Numbered from the stretch's first letter, positions 1 to 11,400 are shown. The stretch is 19,374 nucleotides of DNA from Thermoplasmata archaeon (GCA_023135545.1 JAGLSY010000276.1:1-19374), one strand, 5' to 3'. Notes: generated by a model from the letters alone, not told the origin. A program made the numbers and translations.

Positions 1-570
1 GAGAAGAAGAATTACATCACCGTGGTCTTCGAGGTGACCAACTTCGAGGACTTGAAGAACTTCATAACCGAGAACATCCAGACCATGGAGCATGTGAACA
101 AGACGAGGACTGTTCCCATGTTGGAGCCCACCTACTTCCTCATGCCCAAGGAGCATCCCGATGACCTGTTCAGGTTCCTGGTGGCCCTCAGGGTTATGCC
201 GAAGCATTACCAGACAGTGCGCTCCAGGATAACCGGATTCAAGTATCCGAAGAACGTCTTCCTGACATATGTTTCATACACATTGGGCGAGGATGATATA
301 CTGGTGTCACTGCTGGCCGAGTCAAGAAAAGCAGCTCGTAACTTCGCCAAGATGGCCTTTGACGATGTGGACAGCATTCATTCCTATGACATCTCCAACC
401 AGCTGACCACAAAGAGGCTGACAACCCCGGACAAGTGGAAGAAGCACCAGAACCGCTTCCTTTCCAACTTCGACAAGCATCACAAGAAAGACTACGATGC
501 CAGGTATGACTGGGCAGACGAGTTCAAGGAAGATGCGGCAATGTCCGGAGCCTTCGTGGACGAGCTCTGA
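1..570 (+). CDS. Tandem Lrp/AsnC-type ligand-binding (RAM) domain protein, 5'-truncated
   Basis: The frame is open to the left edge (it begins E-K-K-N-Y-I-T-V), so the GTG at 22 is internal and the real start lies outside the window. About 189 residues are visible. The first 45 or so look like the second half of an Lrp/AsnC effector-binding (RAM) domain: a beta strand, the helix FEDLKNFITENI, then HVNKTRTVPML, which fits the family pattern of GVxxTxTxxVL. After a linker, a second RAM-like unit follows (strand VFLTYVSYTL, then DDILVSLLAES, a helix and a final strand). The C-terminus is charged and ends in DEL. Family members bind amino acids or other small metabolites and form dimers or octamers. 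No helix-turn-helix is visible here; it may lie upstream or be absent. The gene precedes the citrate operon by 144 bp, so a regulatory link is possible but unproven. Confidence 0.7.
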   Translation, partial: EKKNYITVVFEVTNFEDLKNFITENIQTMEHVNKTRTVPMLEPTYFLMPKEHPDDLFRFLVALRVMPKHYQTVRSRITGFKYPKNVFLTYVSYTLGEDDILVSLLAESRKAARNFAKMAFDDVDSIHSYDISNQLTTKRLTTPDKWKKHQNRFLSNFDKHHKKDYDARYDWADEFKEDAAMSGAFVDEL

Positions 571-614
571 TATCCATATATCTCACAATCCAATTCACAT
601 ATCGAGAAATAAAA

Positions 615-634
615 CCTTTAATCCAATTTAAAGG
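615..634. promoter_or_regulatory. Palindrome in the promoter region of the citrate operon
   Basis: CCTTTAA (615-621), six spacer bases and TTAAAGG (628-634) form a perfect 7-bp dyad in the 144-bp gap before aconitase. The surrounding A/T-rich sequence (607-632) is the likeliest place for a TATA box; TTTAAA within the right arm is one candidate. That would place transcription start about 60 bases before the aconitase ATG. The dyad could be an operator overlapping the TATA box, or chance in A/T-rich DNA. The rest of the 571-714 gap shows nothing else I can name. Confidence 0.35.
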
Positions 635-702
635 GGAGTAGTAACAGCAAAGAGGACACCTTAGCGCTGGTGGTGTGTGAGTATGATATCAACACAACAG
701 AG

Positions 703-709
703 AGGAGGA
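703..709 (+). promoter_or_regulatory. Ribosome binding site that fixes the aconitase start
   Basis: AGGAGGA lies 5 bases before ATG 715. It selects that ATG over the in-frame GTG at 670, which has no Shine-Dalgarno sequence and would add 15 residues lacking aconitase similarity. Confidence 0.8.
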
Positions 710-714
710 TTACC

Positions 715-2646
715 ATGGGTAAGAGCTTGACTCAGAAGATTTTAGAGGAGCATTTGGTAGTGGGCGATTATGTGCCCGGAAAGGAGATTGGAATTAAGAT
801 CGACCAGACATTGACGCAGGACGCGACCGGAACTATGGCCTACCTGCAGTTCGAGGCCATGGGCCTGGACAGGGTCAAGACCGAGCTTTCGGTAAGCTAT
901 GTTGACCACAACACCATCCAGGTCGGCTTCGAGAATGCGGACGACCACAAGTACCTGCAGTCTGTAGCGGCAAAATTCGGCATCGTCTATTCAAAGGCCG
1001 GAAACGGAATCTGCCATCAGGTTCACCTGGAGCGGTTCGGCAAGCCAGGTAAAACTATGGTGGGCTCGGACAGCCACACGCCGACCGGCGGCGGTATCGG
1101 AATGATATCCATAGGAGCCGGAGGACTGGATGTGTCGGTTGCCATGGGCGGAGGACCCTTTTACATCATCTGCCCGAGGGTTTACAAGATTAACCTGACC
1201 GGCAGGCTACAACCCTGGGTCAGTGCCAAGGACGTCGTGATGAAGATGCTGGAGCTGTTCACAACGAAGGGCAATGTGGGCGTCATCATGGAATACGGCG
1301 GACCGGGAGTTGCCACACTGTCGGTTCCGGAGAGGGCGACCATAACCAACATGGGCGCGGAGATGGGTGTCACGACATCCATATTCCCATCTGATGAAGA
1401 GACAAGGAAATTCCTCAAAGCCCAAGCCCGTGAGGGTGACTGGATACCCCTTACGGCTGATGAGGATGCCGAGTATGACAAAGTTGTTGACCTGGACCTC
1501 AGCACCATCGAACCCCTGGCCGCGGCACCACACAGCCCCGGAAATATAGTCAAGGTAAGCGAGATGGCCGGCACAAACATAGACCAGGTTCTGGTCGGCT
1601 CGTGCACAAACTCATCCTACAAGGACATCGTAACAGTTGCCAAGATAATGAAGGGCAAAAAGGCCCATCCAGATATCTCGTTCGGAGTTGCCCCGGGTTC
1701 GAGGCAGGTTCTCCAGATGGCGGCGAAAGAGGGCTACCTGGCCGACCTCATAGACTCGGGAGCCAGGATTCTCGAATCCGCATGCGGTTTCTGCATAGGA
1801 AACCACCAGAGCCCCAAGACCGATGCCATATCTCTGAGGACCAACAACAGGAACTTCGAGGGACGGAGCGGAACCAAGAGCGCCCAGGTTTATCTGATAA
1901 GCCCGGAGGTGGCAGCCGTTTCCGCGCTCGAAGGCACCTTCACGGACCCGAGGAACGCCGGTATCGAGTTTCCGAAGGTGGATATGCCGGATTCTTTCCT
2001 GATCGACGATTCCATGTTCATATTTCCGCAAGATGCACCATCCAGCGTGGAGATTTACAGGGGTCCCAACATCGGCGACCCGCCTTCCAACGACAAGATG
2101 GCAGACAGCATCGTGGGAGACATCATGCTGAAAGTTGGAGATAAAATAACCACGGACCACATCATGCCAGCTGGCGCTCGACTCAAATACAGGTCCAATG
2201 TTCCAAAGTATTCCGAATACGTATTCGAGCCGGTGGACACCACCTTCCCGACACGCTCCATGGAGAACAAGAGGAAGGGCAGGCACAACATCGTGCTGGC
2301 TGGTGAATCCTATGGCCAGGGCAGTTCAAGGGAGCATGCGGCCCTTTGTCCCATGTACCTGGGCGTCAAGGCTGTCATCGCAAAATCGGTCGAGAGGATA
2401 CATGCGGCCAATTTGGTAAACTTCGGAATTGTCTCGCTGTCCTTCAAGAATGTGGAGGACTACGACAAGATAGACCAGGGCGACGAGATCGAGATGCCCG
2501 ATATCAAGCAGAAGATAATGAACGGTGAGCCGGTCATCCTCGTTGACAAGACGAAGGGGCTGGAACTTGAGCTGGAGTACAATTTCTCCCAAAGACAGAA
2601 GGAGATACTGTTCGAGGGAGGACTGCTGGCATACACCGTGAAATGA
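715..2646 (+). CDS. acn: Aconitate hydratase (about 640-residue, Aquifex-type form)
   Basis: Catalyses citrate-isocitrate interconversion through cis-aconitate on a [4Fe-4S] cluster in the cytoplasm. The 643-residue product has the full aconitase order: a large cluster domain with the GSDSHTPTGGG motif (about residue 120), then VGSCTNS (Cys297) and ESACGFCIGN (Cys357 and Cys360), the three expected cluster ligands, and a C-terminal swivel domain with GDKITTDHIMPAG and GESYGQGSSREHAAL (about 530-544), which carries the substrate-binding Ser/Arg. The length matches the shorter bacterial/archaeal form typified by Aquifex rather than the 890-residue AcnA. It is the first gene of an operon with ATP-citrate lyase and isocitrate dehydrogenase, which argues that it supplies or consumes citrate for the lyase. 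A homoaconitase or isopropylmalate isomerase role is unlikely, because those usually have split subunits and leucine or lysine pathway neighbours. Confidence 0.95.
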   Translation: MGKSLTQKILEEHLVVGDYVPGKEIGIKIDQTLTQDATGTMAYLQFEAMGLDRVKTELSVSYVDHNTIQVGFENADDHKYLQSVAAKFGIVYSKAGNGICHQVHLERFGKPGKTMVGSDSHTPTGGGIGMISIGAGGLDVSVAMGGGPFYIICPRVYKINLTGRLQPWVSAKDVVMKMLELFTTKGNVGVIMEYGGPGVATLSVPERATITNMGAEMGVTTSIFPSDEETRKFLKAQAREGDWIPLTADEDAEYDKVVDLDLSTIEPLAAAPHSPGNIVKVSEMAGTNIDQVLVGSCTNSSYKDIVTVAKIMKGKKAHPDISFGVAPGSRQVLQMAAKEGYLADLIDSGARILESACGFCIGNHQSPKTDAISLRTNNRNFEGRSGTKSAQVYLISPEVAAVSALEGTFTDPRNAGIEFPKVDMPDSFLIDDSMFIFPQDAPSSVEIYRGPNIGDPPSNDKMADSIVGDIMLKVGDKITTDHIMPAGARLKYRSNVPKYSEYVFEPVDTTFPTRSMENKRKGRHNIVLAGESYGQGSSREHAALCPMYLGVKAVIAKSVERIHAANLVNFGIVSLSFKNVEDYDKIDQGDEIEMPDIKQKIMNGEPVILVDKTKGLELELEYNFSQRQKEILFEGGLLAYTVK

Positions 2647-2708
2647 TAGATGATCAATATAATCAAACACATGAGGAAACAATTATAACATGACAGGAGA
2701 GTAGAAAA

Positions 2709-4019
2709 ATGGCACAGAAAGCGATAAGAGAAGCGGACGGGAAGATAATGATGGCCCGCCTGCTCAAGGAATATACGGATGGAAAATACACGGTCCGCAA
2801 CAGGTTCATATCTGTCGGGCCGGACACCGACCTGAAAAAGCTGCCCGGCAAGTACAAGTGGCTGACCAAGGAAAAACTGGTGGTCAAGCCGGACCAGCTT
2901 ATCAAAAGAAGGGGCAAGAGCAAGCTCCTGCTGCTGAATGCGGACTGGAAGGATGTCGAAAAGTGGATAAAGGCCAGGATGAGCAAGAAGGTGACGGTCG
3001 GAAAAACGACCGGCATTCTGGACCACTTCATCGTGGAACCATTCATTTCCCACAAGGCCAGTGATGAATATTACTTCGCCATAACATCCAACATCAAGGG
3101 CGACGAGATATTGTTCTATCACCAGGGTGGTGTGGATGTCGGAGACATTGACGCCAAGGCCGTGAGGATGCAGATCCCGGTCGGAGAATTGCCGGGTGCG
3201 GCAGATATCGAAAAGAAGCTGCTCGGCAAGGTCGAGAAGAACAGAAAGAAAATGCTGGCCGGTTTCTTTGAGGGCATGTTCAAGTTCTACGCAGACCTTA
3301 ACTACGCCTACCTGGAGATAAATCCGGTGGTCGTGGTCGGCAAGGATGTTTACGTCCTTGACCTGGCCGCAAAGCTGGACGACACGGCGGCCTACATGTG
3401 CGGCAAGAAGTGGGGAGGCATCGAGTTTCCATCACCATTCGGCAGGATAAGAACCAAGGAAGAGGAGTACATCGACATGCTGGACTCCAAGACCGGCTCA
3501 TCCCTTAAGCTCACAGTTCTGAACCCCGAAGGAAGGGTCTGGACAATGGTAGCTGGCGGCGGGGCATCCGTCATCTACGCCGATACGATAACCGACCTGG
3601 GCTTCATGGATGAGATGGCCAACTACGGAGAATACTCTGGCAACCCCAATGAGGAATTCACTTACCTCTACGCCAAGACCGTGCTGGAGCTTATGACCAG
3701 AAAGCCAAACCCGAAGGGCAAGTTCCTGATAGTGGGCGGCGGAATAGCCAACTTCACGGATGTAGCAAAGACCTTTACCGGCATCATCCGGGCGCTTCGC
3801 GAATACGGTGACAGGCTGAAGAAACAGAAGGTAAAGATCTACGTGCGCAGGGGCGGACCGAACTACCCGACCGGCCTGAAAAATATCGGGGCATTGAAGG
3901 AAGAGATCGGCCTTGACATTGAGGTTTACGGACCCGAGACCCACATGACCAACATCGTCGCCTGGGCCCTTGACCCCAAGAAAGCAAAGGCCAAGAAGAC
4001 CAAGGGAGGGATGTATTAA
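2709..4019 (+). CDS. aclB: ATP-citrate lyase, ATP-grasp subunit (AclB; equivalent to the N-terminal part of eukaryotic ACLY)
   Basis: This subunit binds ATP and citrate. With AclA it makes acetyl-CoA and oxaloacetate from citrate, CoA and ATP. The 436 residues run colinear with the first 425 or so of animal ACLY and with plant ACLA. Landmarks are VVKPDQLIKRRGK (58-70), GGVDVGDIDAKA, YAYLEINPVVV, VYVLDLAAKLD, WGGIEFPSPFGR, VWTMVAGGGASV (around 283), ANYGEYSG, IANFTDVA, RRGGPNYPTG (from 380) and the citrate-site-like PETHMT. It differs from succinyl-CoA synthetase beta in carrying the extra citrate-binding domain. The C-terminus is a short basic tail, DPKKAKAKKTKGGMY. AGGAG (2695-2699) sits 9 bases before the ATG. 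It follows aconitase by 62 bp, where an A/T-rich patch (2681-2688) might be a secondary promoter. Chlorobium naming is used; plant naming would be ACLA. Confidence 0.95.
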   Translation: MAQKAIREADGKIMMARLLKEYTDGKYTVRNRFISVGPDTDLKKLPGKYKWLTKEKLVVKPDQLIKRRGKSKLLLLNADWKDVEKWIKARMSKKVTVGKTTGILDHFIVEPFISHKASDEYYFAITSNIKGDEILFYHQGGVDVGDIDAKAVRMQIPVGELPGAADIEKKLLGKVEKNRKKMLAGFFEGMFKFYADLNYAYLEINPVVVVGKDVYVLDLAAKLDDTAAYMCGKKWGGIEFPSPFGRIRTKEEEYIDMLDSKTGSSLKLTVLNPEGRVWTMVAGGGASVIYADTITDLGFMDEMANYGEYSGNPNEEFTYLYAKTVLELMTRKPNPKGKFLIVGGGIANFTDVAKTFTGIIRALREYGDRLKKQKVKIYVRRGGPNYPTGLKNIGALKEEIGLDIEVYGPETHMTNIVAWALDPKKAKAKKTKGGMY

Positions 4020-4060
4020 TGAGAGAGCGAAGCGATTTCATTAAACAGCACCGACCGAAG

Positions 4061-4069
4061 GGAGGTGAT
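4061..4069 (+). promoter_or_regulatory. Near-perfect Shine-Dalgarno site for aclA
   Basis: GGAGGTGAT is a near-full complement of the 16S 3' end. It lies just before two adjacent in-frame ATGs (4072 and 4075). Measured from the GGAGG core, the spacing is 6 bases to the first and 9 to the second, so either could be used. The product differs by a single Met. Confidence 0.75.
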
Positions 4070-4071
4070 GC

Positions 4072-5973
4072 ATGATGGCTGCGAAAAAGACCACAAAGAA
4101 GACTGCCACCGCCAAGAAGCCAACAGCGAAGAAAGCGGCTGGCGGCAAGAAGGATTACGAGCTTTTCGACGACAAGACACAGGCCTTCATCTACAACATG
4201 CAGGTGAACGCCACCCAGAGGATGCTGGACTTCGACTACGTGAGCGAAAGGGAGACACCATCTGTTGCGGCAATCGTCAACCCGACCGGCAGGGACGGCC
4301 TCCAGAAGTTCTTCTTCGGACCGAAGGAGATACTCTTACCGACCTACAAGTCACTGGCCACAGCTTCCAAGAAGCATAAGAATGTGGACGTCATGATTAG
4401 TTTCGCTTCATTCAGGTCGGCACCCCAGTCTGTTGAGGAAGCATTTGCGATCAAGCAGTTGAGAACCATAGTCATCATCGCCGAGGGAATTCCGGAGCGC
4501 AGAATGAAGGAGCTCAACGCCAAGGCGAAGAAGCTGGACCGTGTTCTCATAGGGCCGGCAACTGTCGGCGGAATTCAAGCGGGAGCATTCAAGATAGGCA
4601 ACACGGCCGGAACCATTGACAACATCATCGAGTCAAAACTTCACAGGGCTGGCTCCGTTGGTTTTGTTTCAAAGTCCGGTGGCCTATCCAACGAGGCCTA
4701 TAACATCATAGCCAGGAACACCGACGGTCTGTACGAGGGGATCGCGATAGGCGGTGACAAGTACCCCGGCAGCACGCTGATGGACCACCTGATGAGATAC
4801 GAGAAGAACCCCAAGGTCAAGATGCTGGTCTGCCTCGGAGAGGTGGGCGGCCTGGATGAATACAACATCGTCGAGGCGCTGGAGAAAAAGAAGATCAAGA
4901 AACCACTGGTGATGTGGGTTACAGGCACGTGTGCAAAAGCCTTCAAGACCGATGTCCAGTTCGGACACGCCGGTGCAAAGGCGGATGCAGAAGCCGAAAC
5001 GGCGGATGCCAAGAACAAGGCATTGAAGAAGGCCGGGGCCATAGTGCCCAACTCCTTCGACAACTACGCCGAGAAGATAGCCAGCACCTACAAGAAACTC
5101 GTCAAGCAGGGTGTCATCAAGCCGGCACCCGAGCCCGAGGCACCAGTTATACCAATCGACTATGCCAAGGCCATGAAAGAAGGAGCTATCCGGAAGCCGG
5201 CCAGTTTCATTGCCACCATATCCGACGAGCGGGGCGAGGAGCTTTTCTACGGCAACATGCCCATCTCCCAGGTTTTCAAGAGGGATATTGGCCTGGGCGG
5301 CGTGCTGAGCATACTTTGGTTCAAAAAACTGATGCCAAGATACTCTTGTAAATTCATCGAGATCGTGCTGATGGTGGTCGCAGACCACGGGCCGGCTGTT
5401 TCCGGAGCCCACAACACAATAGTCGCAACCAGGGCTGGCAAGGATTTGATTTCTTCATTGGTCAGCGGATTGCTGTGCATCGGACCGAGGTTCGGAGGAG
5501 CCATCGACGGTGCGGCCCAGATGTTCTCATCGGCCTATGACAGAGGCCTTACCCCACAGGAATTCGTCAACGAGATGAAGGCCAAGGGCGTGAATATCCA
5601 GGGCATCGGCCACAGGATCAAAAGCATACATAACCCGGACATGAGAGTTACCGTGATCAAGAATTACGTGAAGAAGAACTTCAAGAAGATGCCACTGCTG
5701 GACTATGCTCTCGAGGTGGAGAAGATAACGACATCAAAGAGAGATAACCTCATACTGAACGTGGACGGCTGCATCGGAATATGCTTCGCCGACATGCTGA
5801 GAAATGAATTCCCCAAGGAAGTGGCAGACGAATACATCAACATGGGCGCGCTGAACGGTCTTTTCGTTCTCGGAAGGAGCATCGGCTTCATGGGCCACCA
5901 CCTGGACCAGAAGAGGATGAAGCAGGGAATGTACAGGCATCCGTGGGATGACATACTCTACATGAAGGAGTAA
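4072..5973 (+). CDS. aclA: ATP-citrate lyase, CoA-ligase/citryl-CoA lyase subunit (AclA; equivalent to the C-terminal part of ACLY)
   Basis: The 633-residue large subunit holds the succinyl-CoA-synthetase-alpha-like domains and the citrate-synthase-like lyase domain. The phosphorylated histidine is His299 in VQFGHAGAK. Other landmarks are [31 protein letters not shown] and LGEVGG, then the lyase part: [16 protein letters not shown] (His439), [15 protein letters not shown] (His514), VDGCIGICF (Asp565) and the terminal YRHPWDDI. All three citrate-synthase-type catalytic positions are present. Identity with ACLY appears high over the whole length. The N-terminus is unusual: about 27 residues of Lys/Ala/Thr repeats ([17 protein letters not shown]) before the conserved fold starts at [11 protein letters not shown]. 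The gene lies 52 bp after aclB and 21 bp before icd, so it is co-transcribed. A citryl-CoA synthetase (ccsA) is ruled out because the lyase domain is fused. Confidence 0.95.
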   Translation: MMAAKKTTKKTATAKKPTAKKAAGGKKDYELFDDKTQAFIYNMQVNATQRMLDFDYVSERETPSVAAIVNPTGRDGLQKFFFGPKEILLPTYKSLATASKKHKNVDVMISFASFRSAPQSVEEAFAIKQLRTIVIIAEGIPERRMKELNAKAKKLDRVLIGPATVGGIQAGAFKIGNTAGTIDNIIESKLHRAGSVGFVSKSGGLSNEAYNIIARNTDGLYEGIAIGGDKYPGSTLMDHLMRYEKNPKVKMLVCLGEVGGLDEYNIVEALEKKKIKKPLVMWVTGTCAKAFKTDVQFGHAGAKADAEAETADAKNKALKKAGAIVPNSFDNYAEKIASTYKKLVKQGVIKPAPEPEAPVIPIDYAKAMKEGAIRKPASFIATISDERGEELFYGNMPISQVFKRDIGLGGVLSILWFKKLMPRYSCKFIEIVLMVVADHGPAVSGAHNTIVATRAGKDLISSLVSGLLCIGPRFGGAIDGAAQMFSSAYDRGLTPQEFVNEMKAKGVNIQGIGHRIKSIHNPDMRVTVIKNYVKKNFKKMPLLDYALEVEKITTSKRDNLILNVDGCIGICFADMLRNEFPKEVADEYINMGALNGLFVLGRSIGFMGHHLDQKRMKQGMYRHPWDDILYMKE

Positions 5974-8226
<2,253 letters not shown>

Positions 8227-8252
8227 ACAGGCTGAATAGGCATGAGTAAAAT

Positions 8253-8294
8253 GAAAGGCCGTTAACTGGCGGCCTTTCAACATTTCATTTTTTT
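8253..8294 (+). terminator. Intrinsic-type terminator of the citrate operon
   Basis: A 9-bp perfect stem, GAAAGGCCG (8253-8261) with CGGCCTTTC (8270-8278), has an 8-base loop. It is followed by a T-rich tract ending in seven T (8288-8294). It begins 27 bases after the icd stop. The T-tract alone would suffice for archaeal termination; the added stem makes this a strong 3' boundary between the operon and the next gene. Confidence 0.8.
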
Positions 8295-8302
8295 ATCCAT
8301 GC

Positions 8303-8322
8303 TATTTCGAGAACTGTACAAA
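8303..8322 (+). repeat. 20-bp direct repeat, copy 1 (operator-like)
   Basis: TATTTCGAGAACTGTACAAA, exactly repeated at 8335-8354. Start-to-start distance is 32 bp, about three helical turns, so proteins on both copies would face the same side of the DNA. The 12-bp gap between the copies holds the TATA-like sequence TTATAAG (8328-8334). Confidence 0.75.
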
Positions 8323-8327
8323 GAAAG

Positions 8328-8334
8328 TTATAAG
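8328..8334 (+). promoter_or_regulatory. Candidate TATA box for the giant surface-protein gene
   Basis: TTATAAG lies between the two 20-bp repeats. It predicts transcription start near 8356-8360 and a leader of about 140 bases. Two other A/T-rich candidates exist (TTATACT at 8362-8368 and GATATAAT near 8375-8382), so the exact start is uncertain. Confidence 0.45.
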
Positions 8335-8354
8335 TATTTCGAGAACTGTACAAA
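8335..8354 (+). repeat. 20-bp direct repeat, copy 2 (operator-like)
   Basis: Identical to copy 1 at 8303-8322. If the TATA box at 8328-8334 is used, this copy fills the space between TATA and the start point, where a bound repressor would block RNA polymerase loading. Confidence 0.75.
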
Positions 8355-8391
8355 TCTATACTTATACTCAATATGATATAATCAATAATCA

Positions 8392-8482
8392 GCAGAAGCC
8401 TGCCCTTGATGGGTTAACACAGGAAAAGAAGCCAAGGAGGAGGCGAGGGCAGTCTTCAGCACACTGGAGACAGGGCTTCTGC
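8392..8482 (+). ncRNA. Possible structured 5' leader: three-way junction just before the ribosome binding site
   Basis: Three helices close on each other with almost no loose bases. P1 is GCAGAAGCC (8392-8400) with GGCTTCTGC (8474-8482), 9 bp. P2 is TGCCCT (8401-8406) with AGGGCA (8446-8451), extendable by two pairs. P3 is TCTTCAG (8453-8459) with CTGGAGA (8464-8470), including one G-U pair and a CACA loop. Junction strands are 0, 1 and 3 bases. P1 ends 1 base before the GAGGTGA ribosome site (8484-8490), so P1 formation could affect translation. The P2 end loop (8409-8443) is purine-rich and contains a second Shine-Dalgarno-like GGAGGAGG. It does not match any riboswitch class I know. No folding energy was computed. 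Confidence 0.4.
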
Positions 8483-8483
8483 A

Positions 8484-8490
8484 GAGGTGA
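8484..8490 (+). promoter_or_regulatory. Ribosome binding site for the giant gene
   Basis: GAGGTGA lies 5 bases before ATG 8496. It overlaps the in-frame GTG at 8487, which would therefore lack a ribosome site of its own; this is why the ATG is preferred. A later ATG at 8535 would give a more standard signal peptide but has no comparable site. Confidence 0.65.
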
Positions 8491-8495
8491 AGTGG

Positions 8496-11400
8496 ATGAA
8501 AAAGGGAAGAAAGGGAATAGAGTGTGGCAAGATAATGAACAGGTTCTGGATGTGGCTCTTAGCCTGTATGCTGGTCATTTCACCTCTTGCTTCTTTTGCG
8601 ATTATCGGGGTTGTGGGCGGAACCGGCAGCTCGGAAACCGTCTCCAGCAATCCATCGAATTTACTTTTGGCGACAGGGTCAGTATTGAACATCAACACTG
8701 GTGAAAATTTCACCACAATTCAGGATGCGATTGATGATTCAGATACATTGGACGGTCACATAATCGAGATAGGAGCCGGCACCTATGCCGAGCATGTGAA
8801 TGTCACCAAATCATTGGAGATATATGGTGTTGACAAGGCCGCCTCGATAGTCAGCGGGCCATCAATCGATATGATCTTCAATATCACCGCAGACAATGTC
8901 AAAATTCATAATCTATCAATAACCGGCTCGGGTCATGCAATTAGATTATGGAATGCAGGATATGCAACCATCTCCGATTTGTATGTCAGTTGTTCCGGAG
9001 GGGTGGTAATAGCCGATAATTCGTTCAATAATCATATTCAAAATGTGGAGAGCAGTACTGGCAATAATATTTTTGGAATGTATTTTTTTAATTGCAATTA
9101 TACAACTGTCATCAATTCGACCCTGATTACTGACAGTGATGGAATATTTCTAGAAGATTGCAATGACTTTACCCTTATCGGAAACAATGCCAGTCATGGT
9201 ATGTTCGGCATCTTCCTTTCAAACTCAAGCAGAAATATCATACAGGACAATTCAATATACGACAACCATTTTTCATTTGCCGTTGGTGCAGGATTACTAA
9301 TACAAGCTGGCTCGAATTTTAATACAATAGAAGGCAATGAAATTGGGATTAATGATTATGGTATTGAAATTTCTAATTCGGCAGATAACGTCGTCAGGTA
9401 CAATAGCATTATTAACAATTTCAAGGGCTCCAGCATTGCCAGTCTGACTTGTATGAATAACTCTATTTACAACAACAATTTTCTGAACAGTGTCTTTTAC
9501 CAGGCAAATGACATCACCCTGACAAACTTCTGGAATTCCTCCTACCCGACAGGAGGAAATTACTGGTCTGATTATGTCGGTCCAGATGTGTTTTCAGGCC
9601 CGTTGCAAGACCAGCCGGGCAGTGATGGGATTGGAGATACACCATATGTGGATATCCAGGGCGGGGCAGGGAACCAGGATAATTATCCTTTGATGTATCC
9701 ATTGGGGGATGGGCCAGTCCACAATGTTGACACAGACGAATTCTTTCCAGCCATCCAGATAGCCATCGATGATCCCGACACCCTGGATGGGCACACCATA
9801 GAGGTGAGCGCTGGGACTTATAATGAGAATGTTGAGATCCATAAATCGGTCACATTAATTGGGGAAGACAATGAAACTACATTAATAGGAGGGAATGGTA
9901 GTGGTAATATTGTATTCATCAACAATGTGGATTGGGTAACGATTAGCGGATTTTTAATTGATGGAAACTACCAATCGTTTCACGGAATCTATCTTTTACA
10001 TGCTGACAATTGCACAATTATCAATAATCACATTATTCGTAATAGCAATAATGGTATAAGAATAGAGCATTCTTCTTACGGTATTGTCTCAAATAATAAT
10101 GTGTCCAGTAATTCAAATGTTGGTGTTTACCTCTGGGGGACCCTTGCAGATGGCATACCACGATTCAATATAATATCAAATAGCAAACTTGAGAATAATA
10201 GTGGTTATGGTATAAGGTTGGATTCCGCACAGAATAATGATATCCTCAATAATTCAATCATTGATAACGGTGCAGGTACCCATCTTCAAGCGAATTCAGA
10301 TTATAATTTCTATTTCAATAACAATATATCCTCAAACAGTGGTCAAGGAATTTCATTATCTGCTGGTGATAACTTTAATACATTTATTGGGAACACTATT
10401 TCATTGAATGATGAAGGCGTAGATATTCCGAGCACCAGCCCATCAAATAACTATTTCTATCATAACAATTTCATTGATAATACTATTCAAGCCTCAGATA
10501 TATCAACCAACTTCTGGAATGACACATATCCGTCTGGCGGCAACTATTGGTCAGACTATACTGGTAATGATGTATTTTCCGGTCCAAACCAGGACCTGCC
10601 AGGCAGTGATGGGATTGGAGATACACCATATGTGGATATCCAGGGCGGGGCAGGGAACTTGGATAATTATCCCCTGATGACACCCAACGGCTGGCTGAAC
10701 ATTACACCTAGCCCGATTTTAAACTGGTCTGTCACTACTTCACCTTGGATTCGAGGCGAGCCTGCTGTTTATGACCTTGATGGAGACGGAGATATGGAAA
10801 TCGTGGTCGGCGACACTGCTAACAAAGTTCTTTGCCTGGACCATTATGGAAATGAGATTTGGAATGTTTCAGTTATAGGTGACATATATGTATCACCGCC
10901 TGCAATTGACGACCTTGATAATGATGGGATTCCAGAAATATTGGTATCTGTGCAATACTACCCAAGCCCTCCAAACGAAGGCCGTGTCTATTGCATTGCT
11001 CCAAACGGCTCAATTAACTGGATTTATTTCAATCAAAATCCACCACCGACATCTGGCCCAGCGATATTTGATATCAATGATGATGGTAATAAAGAAGTTA
11101 TTGTAAACATGATGGGTGCTGGCACAGTTTGCTTGGACCATGATGGCAATCAATTATGGCGTACCTTGTTTCCGGATTATAAAACAAATGTCAATCCCAG
11201 GGGCGTAACACCAACTATCGAAGATATTGATGGCGATGGTGAATATGAAATAGTAACACCGGTAGACCACACTGGCGTGGCTGTTCTTGATAAGAATGGT
11301 AACCTAACATGGTGTAGTAGGTGGAACGGTCCTGGAACGACAACTGCCTTGACCGTGGCAGACCTGGATTTAGACGGAAATTTCGAGATCTTGAAATCTG

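Noticed and set aside
670..714. GTG at 670 as the aconitase start.
   Set aside because: ATG 715 has AGGAGGA at the right distance and begins at the conserved N-terminus; the extra 15 residues have no family counterpart.
4072..4155. The lysine/alanine-rich segment as a separate small histone-like gene.
   Set aside because: It is in frame with and directly continues into the AclA fold, with no stop codon between.
4684..5412. A 242-codon minus-strand open frame opposite aclA, and a similar 224-codon one opposite aconitase (1612-2286).
   Set aside because: Both lie fully antisense to highly conserved enzyme genes and have compositions typical of reverse frames of G/C-rich codons.
8303..8354. 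The two 20-bp repeats as a minimal CRISPR remnant.
   Set aside because: Only two copies with a 12-bp gap, no Cas genes nearby, and a TATA box in the gap fits an operator better.
8487..8495. GTG at 8487 as the start of the giant gene.
   Set aside because: It lies inside the GAGGTGA sequence that serves ATG 8496 and has no ribosome site of its own; only three residues are at stake.
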